DNA from: an uncultured Lachnospiraceae bacterium
GTDB lineage: Bacteria; Bacillota; Clostridia; Lachnospirales; Lachnospiraceae
DNA length: 19,224 nt
Reading direction: 5' to 3'
Assembly (NCBI GenBank): GCA_910585825.1
Contig: CAJUEY010000048.1
Coordinates: forward strand, 1-19,224
The translations under genes and the position numbers were made by a program. The notes under the pieces were generated by a model that ran no database searches, was not told the DNA's origin, and saw nothing but the letters and a program-made list of their open reading frames with translations. This document shows, in pieces, positions 15,621 through 19,224 of the stretch (its first letter is position 1; each line of letters begins with the position of its first letter).

Positions 15621-17108
15621 ATGGAAATGACATCTGATAAAGAGTTCAATCTTTACAGGGATATACAAAAAAGAACCGGCGGAGAGATTTATATCGGTAT
15701 TGTAGGGCCGGTTCGTACAGGTAAATCCACATTTATTAAGCGTTTTATGGATATTATGGTGATTCCAAATATGGAAGACGAAAACAGCAAAGCCAGAACG
15801 GTGGATGAACTTCCCCAGTCCGCTCAGGGAAAAACCATTATGACCACGGAACCTAAATTTATTCCAAAGGATGCAGCATCCATTCATTTAGACGGGGATG
15901 TGGAGGTAAATGTGCGCTTGATTGACTGTGTGGGATATATGGTGGAGGGAGCCGCAGGCCATATGGAAGGAAATAATAAACGTATGGTAAAAACGCCGTG
16001 GTTTGATTATGAAATTCCCTTTGTAGATGCAGCTTCCATTGGAACCCAGAAGGTAATCAAGGAGCATTCTACCATTGGAATTGTGGTGACAACCGATGGT
16101 TCATTTGGAGAATTGAAACGGGATAATTATCTGGCAGCGGAGGAAAAGACCATTGGGGAATTAAAAACATTGGGCAAGCCATTTGTCATTGTATTAAATT
16201 CTGAGAGGCCTTACAGTGATGAAACAGTAGAGCTGGCAGAACAGATGATGGAAAAATATCAGATGCCGGTGGTTGCAGCAAATTGCGAGCAATTGAGAAA
16301 GGATGATATTAATAAAATTCTGGAAAGCATATTATATGAATTTCCCATTGTAAAAATGGAATTTTATATCCCCAAATGGGCGGAAATGCTTCCATCCTCC
16401 AATCGAATGAAAGAAAATGTAATCGAAAATGCAAGAGGCATATTAAATGCAGTGACCAAAGCAAAAGATATTAAGATGATTAAGAAACAGGAAAATTCCG
16501 AATACATTGCAGATGTTCATCTGGATAAAATAGACTTGGCGAAGGGCCTTTTAAAGATCAAAATTGAAATGGAGGATAAATACTATTACGAAAATATCAG
16601 TGAATTGACGGGAGTGCCGATTCAGGGCGAATATCAGCTGATTTCGCTGATCAAAGAGCTGTCGGAGCAAAAAAGTTCTTTTGAAAAAGTGTCGGATGCG
16701 GTAAGCGCCGTGCAGATGAAGGGCTATGGCGTCATTCATCCCCAGTTAAACGATATTATTATGGATGAACCGGAGTTGATCCGCCATGGGAATAAATATG
16801 GCGTAAAGTTAAAGGCAACGTCGCCTTCCGTACATTTAATCCGTGCTAATATTGAAACGGAGATTGCTCCCATTGTAGGGAGCGAGGAACAGGCGAAGGA
16901 TTTGATTGCTTATATCAAAGAGGGGCAGAATACGGAGAGCGGTATCTGGGATACGAATATTTTTGGAAAATCAATCGGGGAACTTATGGAAGACGGAATC
17001 CGCAGCAAGATTTCCATGATGGACGATGAGTGCCAGATGAAACTGCAGGATACGATGCAGAAGATTGTAAATGATAGTAACGGCGGATTGGTCTGCATTA
17101 TTATTTGA
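15621..17108 (+). CDS. spoIVA: Stage IV sporulation protein A, spore coat morphogenetic ATPase
   Basis: SpoIVA is a mother-cell ATPase that polymerises on the outer forespore membrane and forms the base on which the spore coat is built; it is also needed for cortex formation. The product has 495 residues, against 492 in Bacillus subtilis. It aligns with that protein throughout: RTGGEIYIGIVGPVRTGKST with the Walker A lysine at Lys35, DELPQSAQGKTIMTTEPKF, RLIDCVGYMVEGA (Walker B region), KVIKEHSTIGIVVTTDGSFG (sensor region) and NSERPYSDET. The C-terminal part has IMDEPELIRHGNKYGVKLKA, and it ends GGLVCIII, the kind of C-terminus that in Bacillus serves for attachment to the forespore through SpoVM. 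The start at 15621 follows GGAAAGGGG by 9 bases; the in-frame ATG two codons on is an alternative. It has a sigma-E promoter upstream and a terminator downstream, so it is probably monocistronic. Confidence 0.98.
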   Translation: MEMTSDKEFNLYRDIQKRTGGEIYIGIVGPVRTGKSTFIKRFMDIMVIPNMEDENSKARTVDELPQSAQGKTIMTTEPKFIPKDAASIHLDGDVEVNVRLIDCVGYMVEGAAGHMEGNNKRMVKTPWFDYEIPFVDAASIGTQKVIKEHSTIGIVVTTDGSFGELKRDNYLAAEEKTIGELKTLGKPFVIVLNSERPYSDETVELAEQMMEKYQMPVVAANCEQLRKDDINKILESILYEFPIVKMEFYIPKWAEMLPSSNRMKENVIENARGILNAVTKAKDIKMIKKQENSEYIADVHLDKIDLAKGLLKIKIEMEDKYYYENISELTGVPIQGEYQLISLIKELSEQKSSFEKVSDAVSAVQMKGYGVIHPQLNDIIMDEPELIRHGNKYGVKLKATSPSVHLIRANIETEIAPIVGSEEQAKDLIAYIKEGQNTESGIWDTNIFGKSIGELMEDGIRSKISMMDDECQMKLQDTMQKIVNDSNGGLVCIII

Positions 17109-17130
17109 TGAGACAAAGATTTGGAAAACG

Positions 17131-17179
17131 GCTGTTGCGGGGCTAATGTAATTGATCGTCCCGCAACGCTTTATTTTTT
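17131..17179 (+). terminator. Terminator between spoIVA and the convergent MATE gene
   Basis: GTTGCGGG (17134-17141) pairs with CCCGCAAC (17160-17167); a further GC/GC pair below a bulged T lengthens the stem to about 10 bp. TTTATTTTTT (17170-17179) follows, giving a good terminator for spoIVA. The T-run touches the stop codon of the MATE gene on the other strand. In that direction the hairpin is followed only by AGCCGTTTT, so it may work as a weaker terminator there. Confidence 0.85.
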
Positions 17180-18530
17180 AATCATTCACTTTCGGGAAAT
17201 ATTTCCGGCAGGTTAAAATAAACAGTATCACTGCAAGGGCGGTAGCCAGATAGTCGGTAAGCGGCTGGGCTGCTGCAAGCATAGTAGCGGTGTTGAAAAT
17301 GTTTCGGAACAGAAACAGTACCGGCAGATAGATGATGCCCTGGCGGCTTATGGAAAGAATCAGAGCCGGAAGTGCGGCGCCGGTAGACTGGATGGCGTTG
17401 ATAAATACAAACAGCAAACCCATGACAGGCCCGGAATAGATATAGATGCGGGCAAAGGACATGCCGTAGGAAAACGCATTGGGATCTTCCAAAAATGCAT
17501 GAACCAGCGGATCGGCGCCGCAGTAGCAGATCACCGTCATGACTGCGCTTAATCCAAAAGCAAGAATTAGTGAGAATTTAAGGACAGCCATATAACGCTT
17601 TTTGTTTCCGGCGCCGAAACAGTAGCCAAGGACAGGCTGAATGCCGGTGCCGAGACCGATTAAAAGCATTACTACAATCATATTGACTTTCATTGCCACA
17701 CCCAGTCCCGCAACTGCCATATCGCCGTAACGGAGCATGATATTGTTGACAATAATATTTGAAAAACTCATAAGCATGCTGTTTAGGGATGCCGGAATAC
17801 CAATGGCAAGAACCCCGACAGCGATACCGTTTCCGGCATGGTAATAGTTCGGATGAATGGAAAGCATTGCATTTTTGGAAAGCAGATGGCAGATGTAAAA
17901 AATAGCTGCAAAGATATTTCCAAGAACAGTTGCAACTGCTGCTCCGGCTACATTCCAGCCGAAACCAAGGATCATAATGGGATCCAGTATGATATTGATC
18001 AGATTTCCAATCAGCATTCCCATCATGGCGACATTAGCCTTGCCCTCGGCGCGGATAATATTGCTGAATGTATTGCCGATAATCAAAAACGGAATGGACG
18101 TGGAAACGATACGCAGATATTGCGAGGTGTAACTTATGGTGTCATCGCTTGCGCCAATGGCCCTGCTGACCGGTTCGGCGAAGATAAATATAACGATGGC
18201 GGCAATAATGCCGATGCAAAGTCCGGTCCAGAAACAGAAAGAAGAGGCGGTTTTGGCTTTTTCTGTTTTGCCTTCACCAAGAGATCTGGAAATCAGGGAA
18301 GTGCCTCCTATGCCAAAGAGCATTCCAATTGCCATAAAGAAAAGGAATGCGGGAGTCGCTACAGAAATAGCGGCGACCATATAGGCATTTTTGGTCTGTC
18401 CTATGAAAAAAGTGTCAGCCAGATTGTAAATCAGAACCATGATCATACTGACGATGGAAGGAACGACATTACTGATGACTGCTTTTGGTACCGGGGCGTC
18501 CCGGAATATTTCTGTTGTTTTGTCTTGCAT
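17178..18530 (-). CDS. MATE-family multidrug and toxin efflux transporter
   Basis: This is a 450-residue inner-membrane transporter of the MATE family, which expels drugs or metabolites using a sodium or proton gradient. About twelve hydrophobic segments are visible along the whole length. The N-terminal pattern PKAVISNVVPSIVSMIMVLI, then YNLADTFFIGQ, and GGTSLISRSLGEGK at the end of the second helix region, is typical of the Firmicutes group that includes MepA. The second half repeats this with LGTGIQPVLGYCFGAGNKKR. The start at 18530 is preferred because AAAGGAAG lies 8 bases upstream; the frame stays open 14 codons further without support. A MarR-type gene lies 114 bases upstream on the same strand, as in mepR-mepA of Staphylococcus aureus, so the exporter is likely under its control. 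The substrate cannot be read from sequence. Confidence 0.93.
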   Translation of the reverse strand: MQDKTTEIFRDAPVPKAVISNVVPSIVSMIMVLIYNLADTFFIGQTKNAYMVAAISVATPAFLFFMAIGMLFGIGGTSLISRSLGEGKTEKAKTASSFCFWTGLCIGIIAAIVIFIFAEPVSRAIGASDDTISYTSQYLRIVSTSIPFLIIGNTFSNIIRAEGKANVAMMGMLIGNLINIILDPIMILGFGWNVAGAAVATVLGNIFAAIFYICHLLSKNAMLSIHPNYYHAGNGIAVGVLAIGIPASLNSMLMSFSNIIVNNIMLRYGDMAVAGLGVAMKVNMIVVMLLIGLGTGIQPVLGYCFGAGNKKRYMAVLKFSLILAFGLSAVMTVICYCGADPLVHAFLEDPNAFSYGMSFARIYIYSGPVMGLLFVFINAIQSTGAALPALILSISRQGIIYLPVLFLFRNIFNTATMLAAAQPLTDYLATALAVILFILTCRKYFPKVND

Positions 18531-18644
18531 AATACATACTTCCTTTCTGAAATTTTGTGCCCCTCCGGACATCCGGTATGATAACGCCTTCCTTTGAAGA
18601 GGTCTTAATCATGTATAATTTGAGATTTGCTCTTCCGGGCGGCG

Positions 18645-19100
18645 TCATAATGACATGTCCGTGGAAGAGAGGTTTTTAAATGCATCAGATTCCAGATTTG
18701 TATAAATTTGTCTGAGCATTTTTTCTAATAATTGCTGATCGGTTTCTGACAGCCCGTGAAACATAATTTCATTTAGCAGAGGGTTGTTTTTTCTTATTTT
18801 CAAAACAAGCTGTTTTCCGCTGTCTGTCAAAAGAATAGGCTTGGTGCGGGAGCCTTTTACTGTGCTTTTGCAGATAAACCCTTTTTTTTCCAGAAGTTTC
18901 AGCACATGAATGACGCTGGTGTGTTTGACGCCAAAATGCAAGGCAATGTCTGTGAGGGTGTTTTTCGTGTTATTTTCCTGAGAAAGGTATATCAGCACAT
19001 CAAGCTGCGTGTCGGTAAGTCCGTATTTTTTGTATGATTTGTTAAAAGCGGTTTCCAATTGATGGTGTATTTTTTTGAAATAGCGTTTCAGGTCATCCAT
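18645..19100 (-). CDS. MarR-family transcriptional regulator
   Basis: This is a winged-helix DNA-binding protein of about 151 residues, a normal MarR length. GLTDTQLDVLIYLSQ starts the DNA-binding core, IALHFGVKHTSVIHVLKLLEKKGF is partly the recognition-helix region (helices 3 and 4), and GSRTKPILLTDSGKQL forms the wing and following helix. The flanking helices should make the dimer. Two in-frame ATG codons compete: 19100, which has GGAAG 8 bases upstream, and 19115, which has no usable site and would leave a leader of only about 17 bases. I prefer 19100. The gene is followed on the same strand by a MATE exporter and preceded by a 20-bp palindrome at its promoter, so it is probably a self-repressing, ligand-released repressor of that exporter. 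The ligand is unknown. Confidence 0.9.
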   Translation of the reverse strand: MDDLKRYFKKIHHQLETAFNKSYKKYGLTDTQLDVLIYLSQENNTKNTLTDIALHFGVKHTSVIHVLKLLEKKGFICKSTVKGSRTKPILLTDSGKQLVLKIRKNNPLLNEIMFHGLSETDQQLLEKMLRQIYTNLESDAFKNLSSTDMSL

Positions 19101-19120
19101 TTTCCTATCTTCCATTCCAT

Positions 19121-19140
19121 ATATGTAGCAAGCTACATAT
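19121..19140. promoter_or_regulatory. Palindromic operator for the MarR-type regulator
   Basis: ATATGTAGC-AA-GCTACATAT is a perfect 9-bp inverted repeat around a 2-bp centre. It overlaps the end of the -10 element and the expected transcription start of the regulator gene, the usual place for a MarR autorepression site. I see no second copy in the 114-base gap before the MATE gene. Confidence 0.75.
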
Positions 19141-19165
19141 TATATCGAAATCTTTGAATTGTCAA
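19139..19165 (-). promoter_or_regulatory. Promoter of the marR-MATE unit
   Basis: Read on the minus strand, TTGACA (19165-19160) and TATAAT (19144-19139) are both perfect sigma-A elements. The spacer is 15 bp, shorter than ideal; shifting the -10 by two bases to TAATAT gives 17. The operator begins within the -10. To its right, 19166-19224 shows no gene start or end that I can support. Confidence 0.65.
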
Positions 19166-19224
19166 TATCAAACCTGAATTATTCACGGAACAGTATTTGA
19201 ACTGATAACTGTACCATGAATCTG

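Noticed and set aside
17838..18581. A 247-codon open frame on the plus strand opposite the MATE gene
   Set aside because: It is rich in Asn, His, Gly and Cys with no recognisable domain and no ribosome binding site, and it lies wholly opposite a clear transporter gene. It is a reading-frame shadow.
1..19224. CRISPR arrays, tRNA or rRNA genes, insertion sequences, phage or toxin-antitoxin genes
   Set aside because: None was seen on either strand: no regularly spaced repeats, no tRNA-like cloverleaf, and no transposase, integrase or toxin-like proteins.

Overview
The window looks like chromosomal DNA of an endospore-forming, host-associated Clostridia species, most likely Lachnospiraceae. The evidence is a T-box (tRNA-sensing) leader on the tryptophan operon, a full-length SpoIVA spore-coat ATPase, strong purine-rich ribosome binding sites, AT-rich promoters of the TTGACA/TATAAT type, and a very large secreted GH20 enzyme of the kind gut Firmicutes use on mucin or milk-type glycans. 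Genus and species cannot be fixed from the sequence alone.

Layout, left to right. (1) 180-4979: a secreted multidomain glycoside hydrolase family 20 enzyme with its own promoter. (2) 5047-12061: the tryptophan operon. It has a promoter, a tRNA-Trp-specific T-box leader with two terminator-like hairpins, then trpE-trpG-trpC-trpF-trpB-trpA closely packed or overlapping, and after a 102-bp gap trpD, which is not in its common place between trpG and trpC. Together these seven genes give the whole route from chorismate to tryptophan. (3) 12087-13726: malQ (4-alpha-glucanotransferase) with a good promoter of its own. (4) 13832-14044: a small unassigned ORF with an excellent ribosome binding site. 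(5) 14041-15527: pyk (pyruvate kinase). (6) 15542-17179: spoIVA, preceded by a near-consensus sigma-E promoter whose -10 element lies inside the left arm of a terminator-like hairpin after pyk; the right arm holds the spoIVA ribosome binding site. (7) On the minus strand, 19165-17178: a MarR-type regulator and a MATE-family exporter, in an arrangement like staphylococcal mepR-mepA, with a 20-bp palindrome at the regulator's promoter.

The most interesting points are regulatory. The pyk/spoIVA junction is a compact overlap of promoter, hairpin and ribosome binding site that could keep spoIVA silent on vegetative read-through transcripts while freeing it on sigma-E transcripts. The trp T-box leader seems to carry a degenerate duplicate of its T-box/terminator module. 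trpD appears relocated, possibly with its own promoter. I found no CRISPR array, tRNA, rRNA, insertion sequence, phage gene or obvious new defence system. Most of the window is core metabolism, so the novelty here lies in gene control and gene order rather than in a new protein system.
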